64,000 bases of DNA, from positions 1 through 64,000 of the forward strand of contig JAQSCW010000050.1 in the NCBI GenBank assembly GCA_029945625.1, given 5' to 3'. Shown here piece after piece: positions 32,807 to 42,296 of the stretch (its first letter is position 1; each line of letters begins with the position of its first letter). A program made the position numbers and the translations under genes. The notes beneath the pieces were generated by a model. The model was not told the DNA's origin and did not search any database. It worked only from the letters and a program-made list of their open reading frames with translations. The stretch is from a bacterium (GTDB lineage: Bacteria > Bacteroidota > Bacteroidia > B-17B0 > Aurantibacillaceae).

Positions 32807-34645
32807 ATGGCAAAACACGAAAGATCGTCACCCGGAGCGGGACCCACCAACAAAAGCGACCTCCCAAAAGCGAAGCTCAATCTTAAGAATCTGAAGAAAT
32901 CTTTGCGTCTTTTTTCCTATTTGGGTAAGAACCGCTGGAAATTTGTGGTAGGCATGTTTTTTTTGATCGGAACGGCTGCTGTGGGCCTCTTATTCCCTCT
33001 AAAAGCCGGTTCATTATTCAGCTTTTTGGGAAAAACCGAGCAACCCGCCGAAATTGTTACGGGTCAGCTGCAGGACTTAGGCTTACTGTTGCTGATCATT
33101 CTGGTCATTCAATCCGTTTTTTCGTTCGGGCGTACTTATTTCTTTTCGCAAGTCACCGAAAATATACTCAAGGGAGTGAGGGACGACGTATTCAAAAAGA
33201 TTGTGCAAATGCCCATGAGTTTTTTTACCAAAAACCAATCTTCTGAATTAAGCAGCCGCATGGCTACCGACGTAAATGTAATTTCAGAAGCTTTCACTTT
33301 TAATATTGCCGAATTAATCCGTCAAACCATTGTTGGCATTGGAGGCTTAATACTCATGATAAAATTGACGCCCTTTAAAATCGCGATGTGGTTTCTGGCT
33401 ATTATTCCTGCGTTAACTGTTATCACGCTCATCTTCGCAAGAAAAATCCGATTCTACAGCAAAAAATTTCAAGATAAGATCGCCGAACTAAGTGTGATTG
33501 TGGGAGAAGCCATTACCGGCATTGTGAATGTAAAAGTATTTACCAACGAAGCTTATGAAGTAAAACGGTACAGTGATAAAACAAATGAGATTCGAATTTT
33601 TGGATTTAAATACGGCCTGTTTAGAGGTACATTTTTTGCCTTTGTGATTGCCTTTATTTTTGGAGCAGTTTTTTTCATCTTGTATTTAATGGTGAAATTG
33701 TATTTACAAAAAGAACTTACCGGCGAACAATTTGGACAGTTCTTAATGCTTTCGTTATTTGTCGCCGCCTCTTTGGGCGGACTTCCCGAGCAAATCGCCT
33801 CCATACAACGCGCGCTAGGCGCAACCGACAGGGTGTTTGAACTCATTGACGGGGAAGTAGAAAGCATCGACCTCACCCGAAAGGTGGGTCAGGCCAAACA
33901 CACCAAAGGTGAGATCGATTTTAAAGGCGTCTCCTTTAATTATCCCTCGCGTGCCGATTTCACCGTTTTAAAAAACATAAACTTTAAAGTGGGTTCGGGC
34001 CAAACTGTTGCTCTTGTGGGGTCCAGTGGTTCGGGCAAAACAACCATTGCCTCACTAATTTTACGATTTTACGATCCATCCAACGGCACTATTACCATTG
34101 ATGGTATTGACAGCAAAAGTGTTTCTCTCACCGAATTGCGTCAACAAATTGCCTTGGTACCTCAGGATGTAATTTTATTTGCAGGCACCATTAAAGATAA
34201 TATTGCATACGGTCGGCCCAATGCTACCGATGAAGAGATCAACGAAGCAGCCCGTCAGGCCAATGCCTATGATTTTATTGAATCTTTTCCCGATAAGTTT
34301 AATACCCTTGTGGGGGAACGCGGCATTCAGCTTTCGGGCGGACAACGCCAGCGGATTGCCATTGCCCGCGCGGTATTAAAGAACCCAAGCATCTTAATTT
34401 TAGATGAGGCCACCAGTAGTCTCGACAGTGAAAGTGAACAATTGGTGCAGGAAGCCCTTGATAAACTGATGCAAGGCCGCACTAGCGTGGTGATTGCCCA
34501 CCGATTGGCAACCGTGAAGAATGCCGATAGAATAATCGTGTTGCAAGAAGGAACTGTGCAAGAAACCGGTACACATCAGGAATTGATATTAAACGAAAAA
34601 GGGCTCTATTACCGTCTCTGCAAAATGCAGTTCGAATTGACGTAA
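32807..34645 (+). CDS. MsbA-like ABC exporter (TMD-NBD fusion)
   Basis: This 612-residue half-transporter has six membrane helices in residues about 35-330, then an ATPase domain with Walker A GSSGSGKTT, Q-loop, signature LSGGQRQRIAIARA, Walker B ILILDEATSSLD and switch VIAHRLATV. It works as a homodimer moving lipid-like or hydrophobic compounds outward; MsbA (lipid A flippase) is the closest well-known type, but the substrate cannot be set by sequence alone. ATG 32807 is used; a GTG three codons upstream overlaps the promoter box. It is followed 36 bp later by an AsmA-like gene, consistent with an envelope-lipid role. Confidence 0.9.
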   Translation: MAKHERSSPGAGPTNKSDLPKAKLNLKNLKKSLRLFSYLGKNRWKFVVGMFFLIGTAAVGLLFPLKAGSLFSFLGKTEQPAEIVTGQLQDLGLLLLIILVIQSVFSFGRTYFFSQVTENILKGVRDDVFKKIVQMPMSFFTKNQSSELSSRMATDVNVISEAFTFNIAELIRQTIVGIGGLILMIKLTPFKIAMWFLAIIPALTVITLIFARKIRFYSKKFQDKIAELSVIVGEAITGIVNVKVFTNEAYEVKRYSDKTNEIRIFGFKYGLFRGTFFAFVIAFIFGAVFFILYLMVKLYLQKELTGEQFGQFLMLSLFVAASLGGLPEQIASIQRALGATDRVFELIDGEVESIDLTRKVGQAKHTKGEIDFKGVSFNYPSRADFTVLKNINFKVGSGQTVALVGSSGSGKTTIASLILRFYDPSNGTITIDGIDSKSVSLTELRQQIALVPQDVILFAGTIKDNIAYGRPNATDEEINEAARQANAYDFIESFPDKFNTLVGERGIQLSGGQRQRIAIARAVLKNPSILILDEATSSLDSESEQLVQEALDKLMQGRTSVVIAHRLATVKNADRIIVLQEGTVQETGTHQELILNEKGLYYRLCKMQFELT

Positions 34646-34681
34646 TTCTTATTAATTTTAACACTCAAAATTACCAACCTC

Positions 34682-37498
34682 ATGACAACTCAAGGAGCAA
34701 AAAAAAGTACAGTGGCACGGATCCTGAAATGGACCGGGATTTCATTATTGGTGATCATTTTGTTATTAGTGGCGGCGCCTTTTATTTTTAAAGGCAAGAT
34801 CGTTGCCCTAGTGAAAGAACAAGCAAATGCTAATTTAAATGCCAAGGTTGACTTTGGAGATTTTGATTTGAGTTTGATTTCTTCTTTTCCTGATTTTAGA
34901 TTTAAAATTCAAAACGTGAGTATTATTGGTGTGGATGAATTTAAAGAAGACACCCTTGCTTTTATTAAAGAATTAAAAACAGATATTGATTTGAAAAGTG
35001 TCATTGGCGGCGATCAATACAAGATCAATTCAATTGTGATTGACAAAGCGCGCATCAACGCCGTGGTACTAAAAAGCGGGAAGGCCAATTGGGACATTTC
35101 CAAACCAAGCACCGATTCAACAGGCGCAGTGACGGATACAGCTGCAACAAAATTTGCCATGAAGCTAAAAGAACTGAAGATTATGGATGCGTTTATTGTA
35201 TACGACGATCGGCAGGGGAATATGTATTCGAAGCTGGAGAGTTTTAACTATACTTTAAAAGGCGACTTCACACAAGATATTTTTGTGATGAGTAATTTAT
35301 TGGACATTGCCAAAACCACTTATAAAATGGATGGTATTACTTATCTAAATGCGGTACATACCACCGCCAAGATGGATCTCGACATGGATATGCCCAAAAT
35401 GAAATTCACTTTTAAAGAAAATGAATTTAGTCTGAACGACTTGTCGATGGGTTTTGACGGGTATGTATTGATGCCCGATACCAATATTGATATGGACCTG
35501 AAATTCAAAGCCAATAAAGCCGAATTCAAATCTATTTTATCGTTGATTCCAAGTGTGTACAGCAAAGACTTTGCCTCGGTGCAAACATCGGGTAAACTCG
35601 CGCTGGATGGCTATGCCAAAGGACGCTACAACGCTTCTGAAATGCCCGCATTTGCGTTGAACTTATTGATTGAGAACGCGATGTTCAAATATCCTTCACT
35701 TCCAAAATCGGTGAATAATATTAACGTGGATGTAAAAGTGGTAAATCCAACCGGGGTAATGGATGCGACGTTAATCGACGTTCACAAATTCCATGTGGAG
35801 ATGGCCGGCAATCCTGTGGATATTACAGCACATATTAAAACACCCATCTCTGATCCCGGAATTAAAGCCAATGTAAAAGGGGTGATAGATCTTGCTTCGG
35901 TGAAAGACATTGTGCCCATGGAGAAGGGGGATGATATGAGTGGCGTGCTCAAGGCAAACATCAGTATGGATGGCCACATGAGCGCCATTGAGAAAAAAGA
36001 GTTTGATAAATTTAATGCAAGTGGTTCTTTTGAAATTGATAAGATCGTTTATAAAACTGCAACTCTTCCTTATACCGTGCTCTTAAATACCATGAAGTTA
36101 AATTTCACCACACAATATGTGGAGCTCACTGCATTTGATGCTCTTATGGGTAAAAGTGATATTAAGGCCAGCGGAAGAATCGACAATTTATTGCAATTTG
36201 TATTTAAAGATGAACTCATCAAAGGATCCTTTGCGTTGACGAGTAATTTAATGGATCTGAACGAATTGATGGGTCCGGAAACGACTACTGCCGCTACAAC
36301 CGATACAGCAGCCGCTGCCAGTGCAACAACCGAAGCCACTGCGGTGCCGGCTAATTTTGACTTTAATTTGGATGCTCACATTGCAAAAATGTTGTATACG
36401 AATTTGGTATTGGAGAACATGGCAGGAAACATTGTGGTGCGCGATCAAAAAGTAGATATGACAGATCTTCACATGAATGTGATTGGAGGAGCGCTCACCC
36501 TCAATGGATATTACGAAACCACCAATATTAAAAAACCTACGGTGGCCATGAATATGAAGATGGACAATTTCGACATTCAAAAAACCTTTAGCACTTTTAA
36601 TACCATTCAAAAACTGGCCCCTATAGGCCAATACGCGAAGGGTATGTTTAGCGCAAGCATCGAAAACTTTAACACCTCATTGAATGCCTTAATGGAACCC
36701 GATCTCAATGCCGTAGATGCACATGGGGCATTTAAAACAAATAAAGTAAGTGTGGGAGGCTTTCCGCCTTTTGTAAAATTGGGTGAAGCCTTAAAAATTG
36801 AACAATTAAAAAACATGGACATTGATAATGTGAATGCGAAGTATCAGATCAAAGGTGGCAGACTTATTCTTGAGCCATTTGATGTGAAGGTAAACGATAT
36901 CAAAACAAATATCAGCGGCAGTACCGGATTAGATCAAACGATAGACTATACGTATAAAATGGAAATTCCACGCGCCATGTTTGGAAGCTCCGCCAATTCG
37001 GCTCTTCAGGGCTTAATGAACCAGGCCAATCAAAAAGCAGGAACAAACATTGCTTTGGGAGATAAGATCAATGTTACGGTGCTTATGGGTGGCACTGTTA
37101 CCAAACCCACCATTAAAACAGGATTAAAAGATGCCACCAGTTCAAATGCCATCAGCACGGTTACCACACAAGCATTGAATACTGCCATCGACAAGGCAAA
37201 TGAAGAGGCACAGAAAATTTTAGCCGATGCGCAAAAACAAGTTGAGCAAATAAAAGCGGAGGCTCAGGCTCTGGCAGATAAAACGCGCCAGGAAGGTTAC
37301 GCGCAGGCCGATCAGGCAGTGGCGCAAACCTCTAACCCTATTGCAAAAGTTGCGGCCCAGCGGGCTGCGGTAATTGCCAAGAAGGAGGTTGACAAAAAAG
37401 CTCAGGCAATTTTAGATGATGGTGACAAGCGCTGCAATAAGATTCTGGAAGACGCGAAAATAAAAGCGGATGCAAAGGCGGCAGAAGGGAAGAGATAA
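34682..37498 (+). CDS. AsmA-family envelope protein
   Basis: This 938-residue protein has one N-terminal membrane anchor (ILKWTGISLLVIILLLVAAPFIF), then the AsmA N-terminal domain (ANANLNAKVDFGDFDLSLISSFPDFRF) and a long beta-rich, repeat-like body ending in an AsmA_2-like region (GMFSASIENFNTSLNALMEPDLNAVDAHG). AsmA/TamB-type proteins form bridge-like grooves linked to phospholipid movement and outer-membrane upkeep. The final ~110 residues (from NTAIDKANEEAQKI) are an Ala/Lys/Glu-rich coiled coil resembling an ATP-synthase b stalk. It probably shares a transcript with the exporter gene upstream. Confidence 0.85.
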   Translation: MTTQGAKKSTVARILKWTGISLLVIILLLVAAPFIFKGKIVALVKEQANANLNAKVDFGDFDLSLISSFPDFRFKIQNVSIIGVDEFKEDTLAFIKELKTDIDLKSVIGGDQYKINSIVIDKARINAVVLKSGKANWDISKPSTDSTGAVTDTAATKFAMKLKELKIMDAFIVYDDRQGNMYSKLESFNYTLKGDFTQDIFVMSNLLDIAKTTYKMDGITYLNAVHTTAKMDLDMDMPKMKFTFKENEFSLNDLSMGFDGYVLMPDTNIDMDLKFKANKAEFKSILSLIPSVYSKDFASVQTSGKLALDGYAKGRYNASEMPAFALNLLIENAMFKYPSLPKSVNNINVDVKVVNPTGVMDATLIDVHKFHVEMAGNPVDITAHIKTPISDPGIKANVKGVIDLASVKDIVPMEKGDDMSGVLKANISMDGHMSAIEKKEFDKFNASGSFEIDKIVYKTATLPYTVLLNTMKLNFTTQYVELTAFDALMGKSDIKASGRIDNLLQFVFKDELIKGSFALTSNLMDLNELMGPETTTAATTDTAAAASATTEATAVPANFDFNLDAHIAKMLYTNLVLENMAGNIVVRDQKVDMTDLHMNVIGGALTLNGYYETTNIKKPTVAMNMKMDNFDIQKTFSTFNTIQKLAPIGQYAKGMFSASIENFNTSLNALMEPDLNAVDAHGAFKTNKVSVGGFPPFVKLGEALKIEQLKNMDIDNVNAKYQIKGGRLILEPFDVKVNDIKTNISGSTGLDQTIDYTYKMEIPRAMFGSSANSALQGLMNQANQKAGTNIALGDKINVTVLMGGTVTKPTIKTGLKDATSSNAISTVTTQALNTAIDKANEEAQKILADAQKQVEQIKAEAQALADKTRQEGYAQADQAVAQTSNPIAKVAAQRAAVIAKKEVDKKAQAILDDGDKRCNKILEDAKIKADAKAAEGKR

Positions 37499-37621
37499 CA
37501 AAGACAGATGGTTTAAGAGTTTTGATCGGCCTTTTGCGAATAAATAGGTGCAGCAATATTCCCAATGGCACTCTTAATAAGCAATATGTAAAGTCTTCAT
37601 CCCATAAGAGGAAAATTGAAT

Positions 37622-37629
37622 TACCTTTG
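37622..37629 (+). promoter_or_regulatory. Bacteroidota -7 promoter box of the LamG cargo gene
   Basis: TACCTTTG matches TAnnTTTG and ends 17 nt before ATG 37647. No -33 TTG is seen at the usual distance. Confidence 0.4.
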
Positions 37630-37646
37630 ATCTAAACTCAAATCCC

Positions 37647-38627
37647 ATGAAAACAATTACTGCATCTTTACTTCTCTCGTGCATGGTTATGAGCTTTAGA
37701 GCTCAAATCCCAAATTACGTTCCTACCTCCGGCTTAATGGGCTATTGGCCATTTACCGGAAACGCAAATGATATTACACTGAATAATTATGTAAGCACTA
37801 TATTTGGGGCTGTCCCAACCACCGATAGATTTGGGATTGCCAACCGGGCTTACAGCTTTAACGGCACCAGCGATTATATCCTCACTAATTTTGCCGGAAT
37901 AATGGGGGCCGGCTCAAGGGCAGTTTCATTTTGGGCCAAAACCACTCAGGGTACCACGGAAATGAATTGTGTTTCCTGGGGCGATAACGCTAAGGGTAAC
38001 AGATTTGGGTGTATGTTTAATTATTCCAGCATTGGCGCATGCGTTGAAGGTGCTTATTGTGCCATCACTTATTCCACGCCGGCTCCATTCGCCAATGGAC
38101 AATGGCACCATTACGTTTTTCAATTTAGCCTGCCCTACTTAAATCAAGTGCAAGTTTATCAGGATGCGGTACTGCTTTCCCAAACCACCTCAGTTTATAA
38201 TCCCACCACTGCGCTCTATACAGCGACGGGGTATAGTGTCACGTTTGGAAGGCTCTATGTCCCGGGCAGCCCTATTTTTATGAATGGGCAACTGGACGAT
38301 ATTGGTATTTGGAACAGGACCCTTACCTTATGCGAGATACAGCAATTGTATTCCTCGTCACTCTGTGTGATGATTAAGGATAATGGGCCGGAAGAGAAAT
38401 TGATTTTATCGCCAAATCCCACTGGCGGAAAAGTAGAACTTCAAGGCACTGATGCTTACTCAGGCATAGAGGTTTTTGACGGTGCCGGAAAACTCATTTA
38501 TAAAACCACGTCAAGTCCGGAAAAAACCACTCTTGATTTAAGTAATTTTTCGAACGGAGTATATTTGGTAAAATTAACCAATACAAAGGGGCTCAATCTC
38601 AGGTCCAAGCTCATCATCATGAAGTAA
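37647..38627 (+). CDS. LamG-domain T9SS cargo
   Basis: This 326-residue protein has a signal peptide (TASLLLSCMVMSFRAQ). Residues about 30-240 are a concanavalin A-like LamG domain: GLMGYWPFTGNANDI, AYSFNGTSDYI, WHHYVFQFS, and the closing LDDIGIWNRTLTLCEIQQLY. The last 75 residues form a T9SS sorting domain (LSPNPTGGKVEL...NGVYLVKLTN...SKLIIMK). LamG domains bind sugars or proteins at the surface. It stands alone with its own promoter box. Confidence 0.82.
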   Translation: MKTITASLLLSCMVMSFRAQIPNYVPTSGLMGYWPFTGNANDITLNNYVSTIFGAVPTTDRFGIANRAYSFNGTSDYILTNFAGIMGAGSRAVSFWAKTTQGTTEMNCVSWGDNAKGNRFGCMFNYSSIGACVEGAYCAITYSTPAPFANGQWHHYVFQFSLPYLNQVQVYQDAVLLSQTTSVYNPTTALYTATGYSVTFGRLYVPGSPIFMNGQLDDIGIWNRTLTLCEIQQLYSSSLCVMIKDNGPEEKLILSPNPTGGKVELQGTDAYSGIEVFDGAGKLIYKTTSSPEKTTLDLSNFSNGVYLVKLTNTKGLNLRSKLIIMK

Positions 38628-38999
38628 AATTGCTTTTTGAGGGATTTAGTTTTGTTATCTCAATACTTTTTTCAGGTCATTCCAGTTAAGAAATGAACCA
38701 TAATCATTAATCCCGAAAAGTAAAATTCAAAAATTCCTTCTAGATTAGATAAATGCCGCGCCTGTCATAATTAATTCCCAATAAGCATTCGTGGAGCCTC
38801 AATATAAACCGGAAATAATTAGTAGGCATCAGAGGCACTGACCTAAAAAAAATGCTGAAAAAAACAGTGATCATAATCAAAGCTTAGTGCTGAAGAGGAT
38901 TAGAAAGGCGCTGCAAGATCTGATCTATTATCGGTTTACCATCAAAGATAGGGCTCAAGATAACTTTCGATCTCTAATTCGAGACACGAAGAAATGGCC
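38628..38999. other. Gap without recognised features
   Basis: Between the LamG gene and the murI stop, 372 bases hold only very short frames and AT-rich sequence. There is no tRNA, and neither converging gene has a clear terminator hairpin here. Confidence 0.4.
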
Positions 39000-39833
39000 T
39001 CACAAAGCCAAATGCTCCGATTTCACTTCTTTCCCATAAAACAGCGTAGCCGCCTTATCAAATGTTTCCGGCAAATCGGTCGTGTAGAATCTAACTGTTT
39101 TGGACTTGCTGCAATGCGCATCCATTTCCGGATGACGGTTCAAATAATCTCTTAAACTTTTGGCTACAATTTTTCCTTGTGAGATGAGGGTGATGTTGGA
39201 ACCCAGGTGTTTTCTAATCTGATCTTCAATGAGGGGGTAATGTGTACATCCCAGAATTACTGCGTCAATGGAAGGATCTTGCGCCATCAATAACTGCGTG
39301 TCTTTCTTAATAAAATACTCGGCCCCGGCATTGTTAAATTCATTGTTCTCGATGAGTGGCACCCACATGGGGCAGGCCTGTTGGTGAACCTGAAGGTGAG
39401 GATAAAAATGATGGATCTCCACCGGATAAGAATCTGAACTCACGGTTCCGTTTGTTCCTAAAACACCCACATGTCCCGTTTTACTGTATTTACCAATGAT
39501 TTCGGTAGTGGGACGGATGACACCCAATACGCGTTTAGTCGGGGCCAGAAGTGGAAGATCTTTTTGTTGGATGGTACGCAGCGCTTTTGCCGAGGCAGTA
39601 TTGCAGGCAAGAACAACAAGGGGGCAGCCTTTATCAAATAAGTGTTTCACACATTCAAGGGTGTATTCGTACACAGTTTCAAAACTACGTGGCCCATAAG
39701 GTGCACGGGCATTATCACCCAAATACAGATAATCATAGTCAGGTAATTCTGCGATAATTTCTTTCAGCACGGTGAGTCCGCCGAAGCCGCTGTCGAAAAC
39801 GCCTATGGGTTGATTTGTGGGGGAAGGGGTCAA
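39000..39833 (-). CDS. murI: Glutamate racemase
   Basis: This 277-residue enzyme makes D-glutamate for peptidoglycan. Both catalytic cysteines are in family motifs: VVLACNTASAKALR and VILGCTHYPLIEDQI. The N-terminus carries IGVFDSGFGGLTVLKEI and YLGDNARAPYGPRS. The only start upstream of this motif is TTG 39833, because no ATG or GTG lies before IGVFDSG; part of a TAATTTTG promoter-like box overlaps that codon, so the true start is slightly uncertain. The gene is monocistronic here. Confidence 0.95.
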   Translation of the reverse strand: MTPSPTNQPIGVFDSGFGGLTVLKEIIAELPDYDYLYLGDNARAPYGPRSFETVYEYTLECVKHLFDKGCPLVVLACNTASAKALRTIQQKDLPLLAPTKRVLGVIRPTTEIIGKYSKTGHVGVLGTNGTVSSDSYPVEIHHFYPHLQVHQQACPMWVPLIENNEFNNAGAEYFIKKDTQLLMAQDPSIDAVILGCTHYPLIEDQIRKHLGSNITLISQGKIVAKSLRDYLNRHPEMDAHCSKSKTVRFYTTDLPETFDKAATLFYGKEVKSEHLAL

Positions 39834-39963
39834 AATTATTTTCTTTCTGGTAATGAATTCAAAACGTATTCAAATGTTACAAATGACTCTTCATGCGCGC
39901 CATCAAAGTTAATGTAATGTTTTGAGGTTTGTAATTTTTAAGCCGCGAAGCAATTGTTCCACG

Positions 39964-41340
39964 CTACAACCTAAACAAAACTGCAAAAATGATTCTCTCT
40001 TCCGATTTCACGAGATCGGGTGTCCAGCCCGGACTAAGAGCTGCTGTTGAATAACCGGTGGGAGATGTAACACCGCCATGCCCGGCAAAATAGTTTACAC
40101 TTGATTGGCGGTGTACATATTCTAAACGAAACAAAATGTGTTGATTCGGCATCCAATCAACATTCGTTGAACAATCAAATCCTTCAAACTTATCACCCGG
40201 ATTTGCAGAATAAGGGAAGGCTCCGGCCGTGCTTGTTGGCGTATTCGGATTTGGCAGATTACTTGCCTGCCCCGTTGGCACTAATACCAGATAACGACCG
40301 GGATTGGTCATATAACCGCCACCAAAAGTCCAGGCGAATTTATTTTTTGCAAACCAGGTGCGGTTATAGAACATCACACTACCGAAATACTGTGCGGGGC
40401 CCTGAGTAGAGTTGCCATCTGTAAACCCGTTAACTCCACCACCTTTTTCAAAACCAATATCGGCGGTAAGCGAAAATGCCATTTTGCTTATTCCCCTCGA
40501 TTTGGCCCTGTTAAAATACCTCACGAGTAAACTATTGTCTGAGTGAAATCTATGTCTTTGAGGAATTCCCGCCGCATCGGCTCCATAATAATCATTGGTA
40601 AGCATCTTTACATTTTCATTGGGGCACCAAGTGATATTTCCTCCCACGCCGGGTTGTTTATTGAACATGCCATAACTTTGCCAGCCATTAATGATCCAGG
40701 GTTCGATTTTTAATTTTTTGGTAGCGAAGATTTGCACCCTAATGCCGCTAAAGAACCAGGGCGTATTATCGGAAGTAAAAGAAGCTTGATATTCCCAGTT
40801 CTCACATTGATAGTAGGAATTGAGTCCCAGATAAGACATAAAAAGTCCCGCATCAACATTGATTCCGTAAAGAGCTTTAAAATGATAACCCGCATTCGCC
40901 TCTGACAGGTAGCGGTATGCATTATCCAATTGGTATTGCCCTTTATAAACACTGTAATCGTTCCGAGCAATAATGGTGGATCGTGTTCCAAACTGTGTTA
41001 CGATATGTCCACGTGCCCCTTTGTAATAAAAATCCCCTCCCAAATGCGCTGCCGACACCTGCATTTCATTATTTCGGGCCAGTGCGGTTGATCCCACAAC
41101 GGTATTGTCGATGGGGTCGTTAAACGAATGCGAATAATTGGCATCTACCATCACGGTAGGTGTAAAATACTTGCCGGCCATGGTAGGGGTCGATCGCCTG
41201 TCGCCGCCATTCCACCAGGTGAGGTCCATGCCTTCAAGCGGCTCTCCCTTTTGGCGGTCTATTTGATCCGTGCTATCTTCTTGCGAGTTTGCTACGTTAA
41301 TCAGGCTCAGGAATGCCAGGGGGAGTAATATTTTCTTCAT
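39964..41340 (-). CDS. Beta-barrel porin-2-like outer-membrane protein
   Basis: This 458-residue protein has a signal peptide (KKILLPLAFLSLINVANSQ). A barrel follows with AAHLGGDFYYKGARGHIVTQFGTRS, PEITE-like charged strands, IEPWIINGWQSYGMFN and WCPNENVKMLTNDYYGAD, the pattern of the bbp2 (OmpL-like) family, and it ends SEERIIFAVLFRL. The final aromatic/Leu strand is usual for outer-membrane insertion. The solute is unknown. ATG 41340 is chosen because nine upstream in-frame codons precede the signal peptide. The gene diverges from the PorG-like gene. Confidence 0.72.
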   Translation of the reverse strand: MKKILLPLAFLSLINVANSQEDSTDQIDRQKGEPLEGMDLTWWNGGDRRSTPTMAGKYFTPTVMVDANYSHSFNDPIDNTVVGSTALARNNEMQVSAAHLGGDFYYKGARGHIVTQFGTRSTIIARNDYSVYKGQYQLDNAYRYLSEANAGYHFKALYGINVDAGLFMSYLGLNSYYQCENWEYQASFTSDNTPWFFSGIRVQIFATKKLKIEPWIINGWQSYGMFNKQPGVGGNITWCPNENVKMLTNDYYGADAAGIPQRHRFHSDNSLLVRYFNRAKSRGISKMAFSLTADIGFEKGGGVNGFTDGNSTQGPAQYFGSVMFYNRTWFAKNKFAWTFGGGYMTNPGRYLVLVPTGQASNLPNPNTPTSTAGAFPYSANPGDKFEGFDCSTNVDWMPNQHILFRLEYVHRQSSVNYFAGHGGVTSPTGYSTAALSPGWTPDLVKSEERIIFAVLFRL

Positions 41341-41379
41341 AGTTTCATGTGTTAAAAACGATTCCAATGCAGTATTTAC

Positions 41380-41398
41380 GCCCTGAGCCCACCAGGGC
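41380..41398. other. GC-rich hairpin in the divergent promoter region
   Basis: GCCCTG and CAGGGC pair across a seven-base loop, 40 bp upstream of the porin gene start. It could shape that gene's leader or serve as an operator; there is no T-run. Confidence 0.35.
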
Positions 41399-41485
41399 AG
41401 CGGGGCTGTTGATCTGACAGGATAAGGCGTTAATTCTCTTGTTCATTTTATGAATTCTTATGCAATTTGAGCACAATATTAGGGT

Positions 41486-41493
41486 TAAATTTG
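41486..41493 (+). promoter_or_regulatory. Bacteroidota -7 promoter box of the PorG-like gene
   Basis: TAAATTTG fits TAnnTTTG, with a TTG 16 bases upstream at 41467-41469, slightly short of usual spacing. It lies 15 nt before the TTG start codon. Confidence 0.5.
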
Positions 41494-41508
41494 CGTTTCT
41501 AATATCTA

Positions 41509-42285
41509 TTGTCAAAAAGGGTCCTTTTATATTTTTTCTGCATTCTGTTTATTTCGGGAATAGCGCAAACCAGGAGACGTAATTTCCGTCAGGGAGAATT
41601 AGGTTTTTACGGAGGAGGATCCTATTATATTGGGGATTTAAACACCCGCACACATTTTTTAAATTCTCACCCTGCCGGTGGAATTTTCTTTCGCTATTCG
41701 AGCAATTACCGTTTTGCCTTCAGGTTTGGATTGAATGTGGGACAAATAAGTGCCAACGATGCGGCCAGCGGCCAGCCCGATCAAATGGAGCGAAATCTCA
41801 ATTTTACCTCAAAATTATACGAATTGCAGTCCACCGCCGAATTTAATTTTGTGGAATACCGAATCGGTCACAGCCGGTATAAATTCACCTTGTTTATTTT
41901 TGGAGGCTTAGGGGTGTTTTATTTTGATCCCCAAAACAACAATGGCACCTATTTAAGAGGTCAATACACTGAAGGGCAAACAACGAGCTATCCCAGAGTT
42001 CAAATGAGTATTCCTTTTGGTTTGGGGCTAAAATGGAACATTGGAAAAAAAGTGGGTCTGGGAATAGAGTGGGGCCCCAGAAGAACCTTTACCGACTACT
42101 TGGATGATGTAAAAGGCAAGAACCCTGAAACCATGGTTCCAATTGATACTAATGGGGGCACATCAACGACTCCTGCCCCGGGCAGCATGAGAGGCAATCC
42201 TAGTACCAAAGATTGGTATTTCTTTTACGGTGTTACCCTTAACATCAAACTTCCCGGTCGTCGTCCCTGCCACAAAGAGCCTTAA
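41509..42285 (+). CDS. porG: PorG-like / DUF6089 outer-membrane barrel
   Basis: This 258-residue protein has a signal peptide (LLYFFCILFISGIAQ), followed by ELGFYGGGSYYIGDLNT, RYSSNYRFAFRFGLNVGQISANDA, FGGLGVFYFDPQ and GLGIEWGPRRTFTDYLDDV. These match the DUF6089 family, which includes the T9SS outer-membrane protein PorG. PorG is thought to anchor the PorK/PorN ring to the outer membrane. A TTG start is needed, since no ATG precedes the signal peptide. PorZ at 29-32 kb is the other T9SS factor in the window; the core genes are elsewhere. Paralogues of DUF6089 exist, so PorG identity is likely but not certain. Confidence 0.65.
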   Translation: MSKRVLLYFFCILFISGIAQTRRRNFRQGELGFYGGGSYYIGDLNTRTHFLNSHPAGGIFFRYSSNYRFAFRFGLNVGQISANDAASGQPDQMERNLNFTSKLYELQSTAEFNFVEYRIGHSRYKFTLFIFGGLGVFYFDPQNNNGTYLRGQYTEGQTTSYPRVQMSIPFGLGLKWNIGKKVGLGIEWGPRRTFTDYLDDVKGKNPETMVPIDTNGGTSTTPAPGSMRGNPSTKDWYFFYGVTLNIKLPGRRPCHKEP

Positions 42286-42296
42286 ACTCCCCAAAC

